A stretch of 64,000 nt of DNA from positions 2,576,001 through 2,640,000 of the forward strand of contig BSYO01000005.1 of assembly GCA_033239525.1 (NCBI GenBank). The letters run 5' to 3'. The DNA is from Nepenthes gracilis (lineage: Eukaryota; Streptophyta; Magnoliopsida; Caryophyllales; Nepenthaceae). Within the stretch, counting starts at the first letter, position 1. The number at the start of each line of letters is the position of its first letter. Position numbers and translations under genes: made by a program. Positions 21,268-34,670 of the stretch are shown one piece after another. The notes beneath the pieces were generated by a model, which saw only the letters and a list, made by a program, of their open reading frames with translations, made no database searches and was not told the origin of the DNA.

Positions 21268-21884
21268 AAAATATTTTAGAGATATTTAACAAATATTTTT
21301 AGTAAACATGCAATAAGATTTTTGTTATTTCTGTTTTTTTTTTTGTGGAATACTTATATGATTTCTCCTTCATTTAACTAATTTAGGCATGGTATATGTG
21401 AATCATATTTTATATTTTTTTTGTTACTTTGTTGAATTTTTCTTTATTTGTTGTTTTTTAATATATTTTTTTCGTAAAATATGTTTTATTATATTTTGAA
21501 TGAAATATATTGATTTTCCCAAATTAATATTTACCCCTTGTCATTGACAATATAACAATTACTTAACATATAAATACATCCCCTAAGGAATAGCATCTCA
21601 AGTCTAAATTTATACTACTCGTATTACTTATCAGATTATCAATTATAATGTAAATATCTCTTTTTATTATGAAAGTGTGAAGTTCAACATTCATTTTTTT
21701 TATATTCGTTTTTCAAAATTTTATGGAAAAACAAATTATTAATGATAATATAGCTTTAATTATTCACCACCTTTGTGGGCCCTAAAGTTTAGTGTCTAGT
21801 TCAACCAGGTTTTCATCTCTTAAAAAATAAAAAAAATTATTTTTAAGATCTAAATTATTTACTTTTAAAAATAGTTATTGATAC
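21268..21884. other. AT-rich intergenic, nothing recognised
   Basis: Low-complexity AT-rich sequence after the right target duplication of the Tat-like element. No ORF of note. Confidence 0.5.
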
Positions 21885-22910
21885 ATTTTGAGATTCGAAT
21901 TATTGAACGAATTAGATGGTTGTTAAATTCAGATGTCCGACTGAAAGCGGGTTTGATCTTCATTGCTGTGAACTTGAATCCTACGCCACAATTAACAAAT
22001 AAAATATCAGAGAATGTTGGGATTCGTTTCTCAGTATGATTTCTAATATTCAAATTAGTAATTTTTTTTAGTCGAATAGAAAAATAGGAATAAAAATACG
22101 TAGATGTATAGATGAAGGGATTAAGTATTGGCAGAGGATTAGGCTCTGTTTGGTACGCTTAACTAGGAAGCGGCTTCAAAATTGAAGGGTAGTATTTCGT
22201 AGGATGCGTTTGGTTAGGAAATGGCTTTGGAGTTTGAGGATTGTGCTCCGTATAATGCACTTTACTAAGGAGCGGCCTTGGAGTTGGAGGGCTATGTTAT
22301 GTAAAATGTCGTCGGTTAGGTAGCGACTTTTAAGAGGAGTTCACTCGTGGGAGAGTGGCTTCTTGGAGGCGATGTGTACTTGTAGGGGAGTGGATTGAAA
22401 AGCGAGGTACACTTGTCGTAAAGTGACTTTTATGAGCACTGGATTGTTGAATTGGATCTAAATCGGAAGAGAAAAATGAAATTCCAATAAGCTCCCTTCT
22501 GCGTGGAAGAGGGGATAATTTATAGAAGATGCGTCGATTTAGCCTTCCTTGGACCTTACGGTTGGCCACAGTTATTTGTGTATACTCGCTCCATTATTTG
22601 AGAATATTTTTTGAATTGTTACTGGCATTTTAGGGTGATTTGTAATCATGGGGTAATATCTTTGTATATTTGTTAAGTCATTAGAACAATCATGATGCCA
22701 AATAACGGTTACTATCGTCCAAATGTATGAACTGAGTTGTTATAACGTCAACTAATTCGGAGTTGCGGTTGTTTGGGTAAGCCTTTTAATAGCTCTAATT
22801 GACCGTTTATCGCTGAATGGTATCGGATCACGTCTCTCATATCGATTTCTGTGTTTGTTAGATCATGAGTTAAAGGAGCGTCCTGTTAGACTTTCGTTTC
22901 TTGAATAATT
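21885..22910 (+). repeat. Possible distant member of repeat family R1
   Basis: Contains the GGGTTTGATCTTC segment shared with 44195-44875, in the same order relative to an ATCC/AACAAAT-like stretch, but diverges afterwards. No coding capacity. It includes the degenerate tandem array at 22150-22340. Confidence 0.35.
22150..22340 (+). repeat. Degenerate tandem repeat, about 52 bp unit
   Basis: About 3.5 diverged units. Each contains a GGTTAGGAAGCGGCTTTGGAG-like core followed by a G-rich stretch and a GTAAAATGC-like end. Confidence 0.6.
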
Positions 22911-23584
22911 CTTTCTTCAACAGTTTGAGTTTTTTGGTTGGCTCATAGATCGTTATGCCATCAAGTATAATTTAATAATTAATTTTAATTAATTTTTATA
23001 AAATAATTAAATTATAATTATATATTTAAAATATAAATCATCTAAATTTAAAAAATAATATCTACCATCGAGAACCTACTGGCCCAGGGGACATTTTTTT
23101 AACATAAATTTTATAGAAAAATCTAAAATATATGTTTTGTGTTGCAGGATTTCGACGATTCTCTGATCCAGGGTGGGGAGGCCCGCTTAGGTTAGTTGGC
23201 ATTTCTTTTCTGCTTTTCCGTACGGACGTTATTAAAAGACCGAAGAAGACCAATCGACGCGTTTCTCGGATCTGCCCTGGGTTGAGAGCGAGCCGCTTTT
23301 TGTCTTTTCCCTCTGCATATGCTTCTGAGTCGGTCCTGCTTTCTAATAAGAAAAATACTTTTATTCAATTAAATTATCAATAATTTATTTATTAAAGAAA
23401 CATATTTATTTCAATTTTATGTTAAATATGATTTTTTTTCTATATTTTATATTTTATAAATATCATTTTAAAATTATTCAATCATTCAAGTGCAAGTTCA
23501 ATTCCTAGAAAAATAAAATTAAATAAAATCAAGTAATTTAATTAGATATGCAATATGACTAAGTAAAAATATTGTTCCAATCCC
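22911..23584. other. Intergenic, nothing recognised
   Basis: AT-rich left part. A GC-richer stretch at 23060-23340 contains an 83-codon ORF (23132-23383) with no recognisable domain. Not called as a gene. Confidence 0.45.
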
Positions 23585-23593
23585 TCTCAATAA

Positions 23594-23813
23594 GGGAACA
23601 GGGGTCCTGCTCCGCAGAAACGAGAAGCAGAAACGATACCGCAAAATTGCGATAGTTGGCGTAAAATCTAACGTCTCTAATTTTCTTTTGTTTTAATTTT
23701 TTTTATATTTAAAAATTTTAAAAATTTCACGGATGTTAGATTTTATACCAACGGCCGAAATTTGTGGCACTGTTTCTGCTCCGTATTTCTGCGGAACAAG
23801 AACCCTCATTCTG
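23594..23813. mobile_element. Mutator-type MITE with 9 bp target duplication
   Basis: 220 bp. Each end carries an inverted repeat of about 85 bp. The left arm runs from GGGAACAGGGGTCCTGCTCC through a GTAAAATCTAAC segment, and the right arm is its imperfect complement. The arms are separated by an AT-rich centre. The 9 bp flanks TCTCAATAA at 23585-23593 and 23814-23822 are identical. Long terminal inverted repeats with a 9 bp duplication are the mark of Mutator-like elements. It has no coding capacity. Confidence 0.88.
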
Positions 23814-23822
23814 TCTCAATAA

Positions 23823-26800
23823 TTGTAGTATGTTACAATTTTTTATGTATTTTTTTTTATCAATGACTAAATAAAAAAAATACTTTACTTTTTTATTTTT
23901 CTAATAAATTTTGTCTTATTATATATATTTTTTGATTATTTCTTAAAACTAAATACACCCTAAGAGAATAAAAGGAAAGAAATTAATTTCAATTATTTAA
24001 GACAAACAAAATTAGCGGGCTAGCATTGCGTTTCTTTTTTGTAAATAAAGAATTATATTTATAGATTTAGATATATCAATTTATATTTATATATAATAAT
24101 TTAGTAAAAACTATAATAATAATGTTATTAAAAATTAATATTTAATCTTGATTTTTTTAAAAAAATTGTACCATCATTTGGGTCATATTCAAGGCCAATA
24201 CACCAAAGGCTGCCACTTTTAATGGGCCATCTTTCATCTCCGTTTTGGCACAGTGGATTAATATGGGGGCAAATGTAAGGCGGAGATGGATGGTTCTGCC
24301 CTTAAGTTTTTGTTTTTTTACCAATTTCAAAGATGATTTATAAAATTGGATTATTGCATACTGCATATCCATTACTGTTAATATTTTGAGTAAATATTTA
24401 AAAATAAAAGAATGGTATTGGGCAATAATATACATCTGTATATAAATAATTTTATTTTCATAACTAAGTATTCATGCATATTTCTTCAAAAAATTTTATA
24501 GACAAGACCTCTCATGTACCTTATAGGTTAGCACAGGAGCAAAAATACAAACTAACCCGACCACATCTCAGAACAAGTCCTCGAGAAACCGTAGAGAGTA
24601 AAAACTACAGTTCATAGATGAACACCTACTAATTATGCAAGTATTTATCAGTTAAGTATTTATCACCTTGTAGCAAGTATTTATCATTAAGGAAGTTGTA
24701 GATTAATCATACTATTTTATTTCCATTGAATGAGAGGAACGGGTAGAAAATTCATGCATTCTAATCTCTAAAATAACATTTCAAATGTTTCGATTATATT
24801 TTCGGGTATGAATATTTTTGGACGGGTGGGAATTCATATTTCTCAGTCCCTAATTTTGAGATTCTGGGTAATGGATTTATAATATTGGGCTTCTAGAATT
24901 TGGGTGTAGTGTGCCATGTAAATTTGAGATACTTACACTAACAACTTGTCAAGGATGGTTAATTTTGTGGGTTAATGTTGGATCAACAGATTGATGGAAC
25001 CAAGGGCTTTGACCGAATAGCTTCTGCTGTGGAGCTTGGGTAAGAGAAAGGTCGGAAATTGGTGAGTAAAGAGCCTTCAAACCAGATTTAATTATCATCT
25101 AAGAGAATCAATGCATCGGCTGATGCATGATTAATGGATCCATGGATCTCTTTAATGGCATGATAGCTGGTTGAGGTACCTGCACAGGGGGTGTTTTGTT
25201 CCTGGAGATTTCACACTAAAGGGGATGTATGCATTGACAGCAGCCGATTTCGTATGTGGGTGTCCACACTTAGGATTTGTGTTCTGTCTTCTTATAGTGT
25301 ATTTTCCAACTCCTTTGGTCTGCATATTTCCATATTCTTAATTGGAATCAAGCTCTGATTTCCATCATCTTGAACAGAGCTGTGGACCTTTTTCAAGATA
25401 ATCAAGTTGAAGGTGTCTTTAATTTGATTATATTTGCTTAAATTTTGTATCAAATTAGAGGTGTAAATTGCTAAAGTAAGGAAAGTTTGTATGAGAGTCA
25501 TTTTCGAGCCAACTCAAAGCTACGGTAAATGATGAATGGGCAATAAGATGAACAGTGAGCAGTGAGAAGAATAGTTTTCAGGACATTTTCGGACCAACCA
25601 TTTCTATATTTAATTGTGCATTCATGGCTACGGATCTGCAGTTCTTCCTCTATGGTACGTCCCATTCAAAATTACACTGGAGAGATGAGAATTTGATTAT
25701 TCCAAATTTTAGTAACTGAGTGACGAAAACGCTATGACGAACGATGAAATTTATTTCAGCTCACCTTCCACCAATGCTACTGTTTATATTTGGACCAGTC
25801 GTTTACATGATAAATCAATATTTTCATGATATTAGACTTATCATTATTACTTTATGATATGTTAAGTTTAATAATGTATTAATGAAACGTGGTTTTGATT
25901 TTCTGAATACGTAGAAATTGATGGATGAATTCCTGACAATGCGCATAAAAAAGTGGCTCCAACTCATTTGTTTCTAGCTACCGGAGCTGCTGTAAATTCC
26001 TTGAGAACCCACAAATTTGGGTGAAATTTCAGTATAGGAATCCACGTAATTCATGCCTTACGTGTAATTGATGTTGACAATGCTTTATTGATAAATTTGA
26101 GCTTGTATTTTGCACTCGGTTGGAAGGCACAGTGGCGGACAGTTGGTGTTCCTCGAGCTGATGAGTAGCTGGTGGCTGCCATCAAACGTAGAGAGATTAC
26201 CGTAATATTTCATGTCAGAAATAAGGCGTAAGGACTCCTTTCGGTGGAACAGCTAGAACCGACAGTTCGGTTTTTTTGGACAATCTTGTGATAAGTAGGA
26301 CCAGCCACGATGAAATTCAGGATGCTGTAGATTTTGAATATATGATATCAATTTTTATGATAGCCCTATTTATGTAAGGTCCAATAGTATAGGTAGAGGA
26401 AAACCATTTTATTAGATTATTAATTTGTGTATTTTATTCAATAAGATAAAATAAGATATATTTTATGGTTTTAAAAATGAGATTCATAAATTGAGTATAA
26501 TGATACAAATTGGAATAAAAGATGATGCGTGAGCTAGTGCTTGAATGTCTAAGGATATGAATGAATTTCAAACTCGTTTTAGACTTAATATTTAGGTGGT
26601 ATCGTGTCTGGCCGTATGCCTTAATGGGCTGTTGTGGGCTTAGTGGTATAATAAGAGTCGGGTACTTACTGGATTTGTAAATTTTTTTTTTCTTTTTTGT
26701 AATTATTTCTTTACATTTTTTTAATTGCATGCATTATCTTCTTGGTATCTATGGTTAGTAAAGGAGATTAAGAAAACAATACGGTCGTAAGGAATATGAA

Positions 26801-27480
26801 ACCTATAAAATCGTAGTGTAATATACAATTATTTGGTATCTAACATGTGTCTTGTTTGATTAAAGAAATGCTTATAGTTTAGTTAAAAGTACTTGGCAAG
26901 ATATCGACGAATATTTTAGCAAGGAATATTGTATTCAAAATGTTGGTACCATTTCCTATATCTTGTGTGGGCCTCTTATGTGGGCTTTGAGGATTCAAGT
27001 AGAGACTGTCTCATACCCTGTACGAGTGAGAATCCTACGTGGTTCTTAAAGATACGAGTATGATATATCGTGACCTGTGTGGGCGTAGCCTTTGTGGGTA
27101 TAGAGGATATGAGTATAGATGTGGGGAGAGGGAGTAGTTCAAGAGATTATTCATAATCGTATGTCAAATTTAGGAGTGTCAATTACCTTATAATAGTTAC
27201 TTGTTTGTTGGTGGCGAGGGCATATAGCCATTGGTTTGCGGTGATAGAATAAGATCTAAGGAGAATGTTAATATATCTCATGTTATAGTAATATTTATTA
27301 GGATATGTTTGATGGAAATTATATTATTGTTGATATTCGAACTTTGTAAAATTTTGATTGTCTTCACAGTGTCTGGTTGGGTGGAAACCCCTTAATAGTC
27401 AATCCTTATAGTATTCTTGAGTCGTGGTTACGATATAACTTAGGATCCCGAATAGAGTATGGTCAATTGTTATGATATTG
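23823..27480. other. Long intergenic stretch, no gene recognised
   Basis: Only short ORFs (under 100 codons) without domains. Composition is mixed AT-rich. The part around 26940-27480 has loosely repeated GTGGGCTTTGAGGAT-like segments and may be the outer part of the decayed gypsy element that follows. Confidence 0.45.
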
Positions 27481-27616
27481 ATGTTACTCTTACTTATATT
27501 AATATTATTTATTTGAAATGATTATTATTGACTATAATTGTAGATTTTTATTAATAATTTAGCACACTTCTATATTTTATTGGTTTCACAGTAGAACAAG
27601 TCAATATAATTAGTTG

Positions 27617-28625
27617 TGATGCGCCCTTAGGTCTGGATTATTATGCGGATTAGGGAGCCTTTGGATCATTGTATCGGATTGAACTTGAACGAGTCTGATT
27701 TTCACGTCTCTCAACCTGAGCCATACGAATTATAAATAATTAACGAGAGGTCAAAGGATTGACGGGACTCACTCACAGGTTTATTCTCCGGCGCTCAAAT
27801 CAATAATCTTTCCAAGAGAATAGAAAGATGTAAGCGTGTGTACGTAAATGAAATATGAAATGCGAGGATGCTTGTATGCAAGGGGTGCGAGTAAGGATTA
27901 GAAGAGGCTTGGGCTCCATTTGTGTATTTCGAAAAGTGGCTCACTATGTCCGCTAGATGGGAGCGACAAGTGGTTGAAAGAAAGAAAGCTAGGTTCTTTC
28001 TCCATTCGTTAAGAGGTTGAGCCCAAGTTTGGGTTTGAAACTTAGCTTGGGATAGCCTTGAATTCCTCGAGTGATTTTTCGGATGACTGATTGGCCTCTT
28101 CTTTCTCCAGCGAAGGAGAAGGTTTTTGTAGAGCTTTGTGGAGGAGACTTTGGGCACGGAAACTTGTGACAGATGGCTTGCCTGGGTTCGCTGGCCGCTG
28201 AACACTACTTGTGGCCACTGGTGTCAATTGTTGTTTTGTGATGGCGAGAGAAAAGCTATTGTGCATGGCTGACACGGGCTTGGCTTCCCTTTGCTGTGAT
28301 TCGTTGAGCCACACTGCCTGGTAGTGGACGCCGTGGCCTGCCAGACTTAACCGCATCCGCCATTGGTCGACATTTTCTGGGTCCGCGTCTTTTGCGCTAC
28401 CAGTCTATAGCTGTTTAGGGGAGATGTGCATATGGATTGCGATTGGGTGTGTATTAGGAGCTATCTAATGAGCTTGGGTGCGGCTTGTCCAGTCGAGGAT
28501 CCATCTTGGATTGATGGGCTTCGCACGAGGCTTTTTGGGCCCCATCGCCTAACTAAATCTTCCTACCGGTTGGGCCTTATTTTCAACAGTCTTATATTTA
28601 TACTGGATCTATTAAGTTAGATATT
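27617..28625 (+). repeat. Repeat family R1-like insertion in the left LTR
   Basis: Interrupts the left LTR-like segment of the decayed gypsy element. Its start (CTTAGGTCTGGATTATTATGCG) matches the reverse complement of about 53960 and the segment GACGGGACTCACTC followed by CTCCGGCGCTCAAATCA matches the corresponding part of 44195-44875. ORFs at 27795-28356 on the minus strand have no recognisable domain. Ends are approximate and no target duplication was established. Confidence 0.55.
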
Positions 28626-29479
28626 TTAACTTTGTTGAAAAGATTATTAATAGAGACAATTTTGACGTCCAATTAATTTTCATTTTAAGTGATCAGAGGT
28701 TTAACTTTTTTGAATAATATTTGGATATTATTTTGGAGATACATTACCTTGATTTTTGGATAATTGGATGTTTCTTTTTTACATCACAGTTTGAGAAGTT
28801 ACGCATTTATGATGAATGTTTTCATGCATATTACGAATATTTATAATGAATATCTATAATTTTGTTTCCATGTAGTTGGTCTGAGTTGAATTTGAGAATT
28901 CTACCTTCGGATGAACACCGTTATGATATTAAAAAGATAAGATTCTGTGATTATATTTAATGACTTAAAAATCAAAAATATTTGAGAAATATAGACTTTA
29001 TTAAGTGATTAAAGACTTAGGATATCTGAGAGATATTCTAGATTTAGAGGTCTTTAGTAGATGAAGAATTTAGAATAGGTTAGATTTCAAGCTGTTATTT
29101 ATTTTACAAGATATTAAAGTGTTAGTATGAGGACATCTCTGGCGCTGCTCCTAGCATTAATGAAGAGGAGATGGGTAAAGTCGGTTGAGCAATTTGAGAT
29201 ATGGCATTCTTGGTGAACCAGGCACCTATTATAGAGTGGTTGTAGAGGCTTCCTAACCTTTTGTATTTGCTTTAGAGGTGAAGGAATTCATACTTGATGA
29301 CATGACAGAGGCACGGGAGTTGCACCTGAGTTATTTAATTATGATGTATTTCTTTTATCTTTACTTATTTGTGCTTTAGTTAGGGCATGTACCAATGCCT
29401 TTGGATTCTATACCTGTGGTATCATTCTAATCAGTGGAAATCGTTATTCTTTGTTCCCGGGGTGAAGGAAGCTTGAGTG

Positions 29480-31375
29480 CATGTTTGTGGAGTCAGCGTT
29501 GCACACTAGGCATCCATTTAAGAACAAGTGGAGAATATTAGTGGGCTTTGTAGTTGCGGAGGTACTAGAGGAGTCAATGATCGAAGATGACCCTATAAGT
29601 TTAGAAGTTTTTAGATTCATTTTTGTGAAGTTCCCAAGAATTGTACAAGAGAGAGAAATTGACTTCACAATTGAGCTAACTCTGAGGATAACTTTGACCT
29701 CAAAAGCCTATTGTCATATGGCACTGGTAGAGCTAATAGAGTTAAAGACTCAATTGTAATAACTATTCCACTTGGGCTTCATTTGATTTTGTACTTTACT
29801 TTGGAGAACCTCGATCCAATTTGTTAAAATGAAGGATGATGCTATGCATCAATTACAGGGAACTAAGCAAAGTGATGAGCAAGAATAAATATCCATTCCC
29901 AATAATCTATGATCTATTTGACCAGTTGTAGAAAGTATAAGTATTTTCTAAGATAGATCTATGATTTGATTATCACCAGCTATAAATTAAAGAAGTGAAC
30001 ATTGCAAATATAATGTTCAGATCGAGATATGGGTAATACGAGTTTATAGTGATGTCTTTTGGTCTTACTAATACACCAATGACTTTTATGAATATGACGA
30101 ATTGAGTCTTTAAGCTTTATTTGGATCAGTTCATAGTGTTCTTCATTGATTACATTTTGATATAATCCAAGGATGAAGTAGAGCATGTTGAGCATCTTTG
30201 TCTACTGTCGGAAAATTTGAGAGAAGCAAGGTTATATGGATAGTTCAAGAAATCTAAATTCTAGTTTAAGGAGGTTGCATTTTGTACCCGTAATGTATCA
30301 GGAGTTAGAGTATCAGTCAAACCAGTGAAGGTTGAAGCAATTATTGGATGGGCGACTCCTACTTTACCAACTAAGGTAGGAAATTGTCTTGAATTGACAA
30401 ACTATTACCACCAATTTGTGGAGGTTTTTCTTGCAACGTTATATTATTAATGAAACTAACACAGAAAAATGTCAAGTTAGATAAACCAATGTGAGATGAG
30501 TTTTCAGGAGCTAACATTGATTTTGATTTTGATGCCTATCTTGACCATTCTTGATGGGTCACGTGGATATGTGGTATTGTATGATACATTGCTGATAAGT
30601 TTGGGTTGCTTTTTAATGCAACAAAGAACGGTTATAGCTTATGTATCTAGGCAGCTAAAACTTTACGAGACTAGATATTTGACGTATTACATCAAGCTTT
30701 CTACTATCATGTTTGTTCTTAAGTTTTGAAAATACAACTTGTGTAATGATACTTTTGTGATCTACACTGATAATAAGAGTCATAGCTATTTGTTTTCATA
30801 AAAGGAGTTCAACATGCGGCAAAGAAGGCAGTTAAATTTTCTAAAGGACTATAATTATAATTCTTAGTACAAGTAGGGGAATACTAATGTTATGAATAAT
30901 GTGTTTAGCAGAAGTTAGCAAAACTTGTTACCCTTCTGATGATGTGGGAGTGGCATGTGTCAGATGATTTGAAGAATTATCAATTACTATTGCATCTGAG
31001 AGATCCCTTGGTTATGGTGTTGTACCTTCAAGTACAACCAATACTCATCGGCCGAATTAGGGTGGCACAGCAGGAGGTCCATTTACTTGTGACAATCCAT
31101 GGGAACTTAGGTAATGAGGAACCGGAAGGCTTTCACCTCAGAGATAATGGTATTTTGAGGTGTCGTGACCAAATATGCGTACTTAAAATTAAGGACTTGT
31201 GGAGAGATTCTCGAATAAGCACATCACTTCAAATTCACGATCCATCCAGATAACACCAAGATGTATTTGGAACTGAAGAAGATATTTTGGTAGAGCGGAT
31301 TAAAGAAAAATATTACAAAAAATGTTTGAAAATTCTTAATACGCTAGCAGGACAAGGTGGAGCATCAACAATCAG
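29480..31375 (+). pseudogene. Ty3/gypsy pol remnant (RT, RNase H, start of integrase)
   Basis: Fragments in order along the plus strand. First is the pre-RT segment with EREIDFTIELTLR and KAYCHMALVELIELK (about 29630-29755). RT remnants in broken frames follow (about 29830-30470). RNase H has GSRGYVVLYDTLLISLGCFL, VIAYVSRQLKLYETRYLTY and TDNKSH then KEFNMRQRRQLNFLKDYN (30540-30860). Last are the linker and HHCC region with QPILIGRIRVAQQEV (31030-31075) and a KMY-like segment, cut off near 31375 where LTR-like sequence begins. Many stops and shifts; not functional. Confidence 0.85.
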
Positions 31376-31845
31376 GTGGGAAGTTATATTCCATGCCCAT
31401 TTTGAGTTACTTTTGCTTATATTGATATTGTTTATTTGAAATGATGGTTATTTATTATTATTGTTGATCATATCATTTATTGAGTGTTTGGCTCCCTATT
31501 ACGTTTTATTCGTTCAAGTGGAGCAGGTCAGCAGAGCTAGTTGCAAATACCTTTGATGAGGAGCTTGTAAATAGAAACAAATTTGAAGTCTAGATATTTT
31601 TCATATTGAGTGATGGGAGGTTTTTTGCTTTCTGAAATAGTAATTGGATATTACTTTGAGGCTAGGTTCCCTTGAGTTTTGGATACTTGAAACATTTCTT
31701 TTTTACATCATAATTTGAGGAGTTAAGCATTTTTATGGACATTTTTATTGACAATAGATATTTATGATGAGTATTTACAATTTAAGTTTCTACGTGATTG
31801 GTCTGGATCGGAGTTGGGTGTTTTGTATTTGGGTTGTCACAACAA

Positions 31846-33713
31846 TTTTGAGCTGAAGATGGGTATAAGAGTTCATGTTTTATTTGATCGTTGTCCAACC
31901 AATGACATTGGGGCAGTTGTCATTGCCTATGTGCATTTGATAATAGTTCATAGAACTCTCTAGATCTTCTGAGTAATCACACGCTAGAAGAACAAGTGAT
32001 ACATATATTTTTTAATGACTTTGCAAAGTAAATAACAAGATGGGAATGAAGGAATCCGATTGTATTCTAGGTCCCAAGCTTGTCTTTGATAATAAAGCTA
32101 AAAGTTGAAAGCAGAATAATGGTGAAACTGAATGAGTAGAGAAAATGCTATTGGCCTCTAATTCCCATTTAATGGCATTGCTAGCGTCAGTGCTTGTATC
32201 GTAGGATAGCTATAATTTTATGTTGGTTCCCACCATAAAAGAGCCTTTAGATAACCACCTCCAATGATTACTTAGGGTAACAACATATCTAAAAGTAACT
32301 GTGAGAGGCCCCAGGGGATGCTAGAAGTCAAACCAGAGAAAAGTATTATTTCCATTACTCACAATATGTTGCATGAATGGTCACAGCGAGACCCTAAGTT
32401 TTATAATTTTGAAAAAACTCGAGGATATTGACTAAGAGATCTTAATAATACAAATGCATCAATTTTTAATATGGTGGCTCTGTATCCAATTAACCCAAGT
32501 AGCAAAGCCATGATCCCTTAGAAGCCACCAAAGATGATCAGCTAGCAATACTTTACTCTGCGTGATCGAGTTTTTTAAATCCAAGACCACCTTCTTTTCT
32601 AGGTTTGCAAACCTATCCATGCCACCGTTGCTGCATACAAAATTCTGTGTCCTTAGGCAATGACTTACTAGAGGTATGAGTATCCACAATCTCTACGATC
32701 TAAGAACCAGGAATTGTTTTTTATGACCCATTATCATGAAAGTGTATGATAATAGTCCACTTTGGACAATTGGTTGAGATGATCAATTACTTCCAAATAT
32801 ATATCATTGGTTGTAGCCTTTGTTTTTTAGAAAATAGTTTGACACTTCTCATATTTAGCTGAAATTCTATATCTTTAGGTAATGACTCAATAGAGGTATG
32901 GGCATCAATAATCTTGGTGATCCAGAAATTACAAATTTTTCTTTATTATCCACGATCGTGGACTTACATGATGCTAGTCCACATTGGAGAATTAGCTGAG
33001 ATGATCAATAATTTTCATGTATGGATCATGGACCGTTATCCTTTTTTTGAGAAAATAACTTAATATTCCTCTTCTGAATTAACGCCATCAACTTCTATAA
33101 AAAATAGGCATAAACTGTTCTCAATTGGCCTTGTGCCTCTATAAATACTAAACCCATTAGCAATTTAAGAGTATCTTTTAACAAATTAAAATTTTAAAAT
33201 ATCTGATCATTTACTAATCTATAAGATCTCTAGGATTTAACAGTAATTCTACAATTCTTAGTATGCACAAAAGAGATTTAGAATTTGCCATCTAAAACAA
33301 ATCTTCCTCACAAAATACTTTTGGACCCTTACTCTCCAATTCTCAACTTTTTTTTCTTTCTCTAACTCATTTGTTATGAGCCTATTGCTTACCTAGGCGC
33401 CAGAAGATAACTCAATGAGCTAGTCTTAATTTTCTGAATTCTCATTTTAATTTATAATATTTAGAATTTAGATTGAAGGGTTAAATAGCCCGTTTCAAAA
33501 TCTTTTGATCTAGATGATACACATTAATTTTAAAAGTTAAAAATCTAAGATTGATGTGAAATGCAACATAAACCATTTTCTCGTTAAATAAGTGTAAAAT
33601 ATGTAGATAGTTATTTAGTCATATCCCAGAGGCTAATATCTCCATGCTACTTTTCTTTCAAATTAAAGAAAGAAAGAAAAGATAGGGAGGGGGGGGGGGT
33701 TTGATTTAGGCTT
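31846..33713. other. Intergenic, nothing recognised
   Basis: Only ORFs under 80 codons and no domain seen. Two roughly repeated segments around 32690-32800 and 32920-33020 share AGTCCAC-TGGACAATTGGTTGAGATGATCAAT-like sequence about 240 bases apart, suggesting an old local duplication. Confidence 0.45.
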
Positions 33714-33718
33714 CTTTA

Positions 33719-34665
33719 TGTTGGAGAAAATGGCATCCGATCGGCAAACAGGAACAAATAGTAGAGTAGAAAAAAATAAGGGAGCAATAGAGAACACTGA
33801 TATTTTATATGAAAAATTCTTCTGAAATAAAAAAAAATCATGGGATACACAATCTACTAACAAATTTACTATACAAATTTTACGGTTATACAAACCATCG
33901 ATTGCACAAACCACAAGAGAGGAGAATAGAGAGTAAGAGCACAAAACACTCACAGTGCTCTCTCTTCACACTCTCATACACTTAGAAACTTACATACACA
34001 AAAATCTTCTTCCCATTCATATCACAGAACTCAATACATATATACAGGTTATTTGAACAACCGCCTAGTCAGCATGGAAGTTGCGCGTACAGACAGCCAC
34101 TTGGGGTACGTACAGTTCTGTAATGGCTCTGCAAAATATCTTATTCTACAAAAACAACGCCCATTCTACAGAGATTACGCATATTCTCCAGAAATCTCGC
34201 ATGCTCAGTCAATCTTTTGAGTTGGTATCTATAGGCTATACTGCTTCTCTTGTAAATGGTTAAGTATCCATTGATCGACTTCTCCTCACAGCAGGTCAAC
34301 ATTCCGTTGATCGGTTTCTTATCTCAGTTGGTCAACTTCTTGTTGAGCGGCTGGCCGTCCACTTAAAACCATTTCTGTGCAGGTGCCAAATCTACACCAT
34401 ACTTTCATCGGAGTTCTTGGGCCTTCATCAAAGTCCTCAGATTCAAGTGCTACTCACAAGTCCTTAAAATTATGTTGTATAAGTCCGCGGAACATATTTG
34501 CGCAAAATCCTCATCCTCAATTACTTTGCGCAATCTTAGCTGGTCAACAGTATGTTGATAGGATTCTTTTTTTCAACCGGTCAACGTAACGTTAACCGAT
34601 CATACAGCTTATTTTCTCTCTGTAATTTCATTAATGTATTCTTCCACATGGGAGTAACCCCAACA
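33719..34665 (-). mobile_element. Solo LTR, minus orientation, GGTCAAC-rich
   Basis: 947 bp. Read on the minus strand it begins TGTTGGGGTTACTCC and ends CTCCAACA. Flanks are CTTTA (33714-33718) and CTTTC (34666-34670), four of five matching. Its start resembles the LTR-like sequence beginning at 63636, and both contain repeated TTGACC/GGTCAA motifs. Probably a Ty1/copia LTR, but no internal sequence adjoins to prove the class. A G tract lies at about 33687-33699 just outside. Confidence 0.72.
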
Positions 34666-34670
34666 CTTTC

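Larger units (their letters stand above)
27481..31845 (+). mobile_element. Heavily decayed Ty3/gypsy element
   Basis: Related LTR-like segments at both ends (27481-27616 plus 28645-28905, and 31405-31845) enclose pol fragments on the plus strand. The right copy ends GGGTTGTCACA, a usual LTR end in plant chromovirus elements. The left copy is interrupted by about 1 kb (27617-28625). No gag was found and integrase is cut short, so it has large internal deletions. Outer ends are approximate. Confidence 0.75.

Noticed and set aside
24157..26730. Short ORFs in the 24-27 kb region
   Set aside because: All are under 100 codons, low in complexity, and without domain or splice context.
27795..28356. 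136- and 104-codon minus-strand ORFs as genes
   Set aside because: No recognisable domain, overlapping frames, and they lie in a repeat-like insertion inside a decayed LTR.
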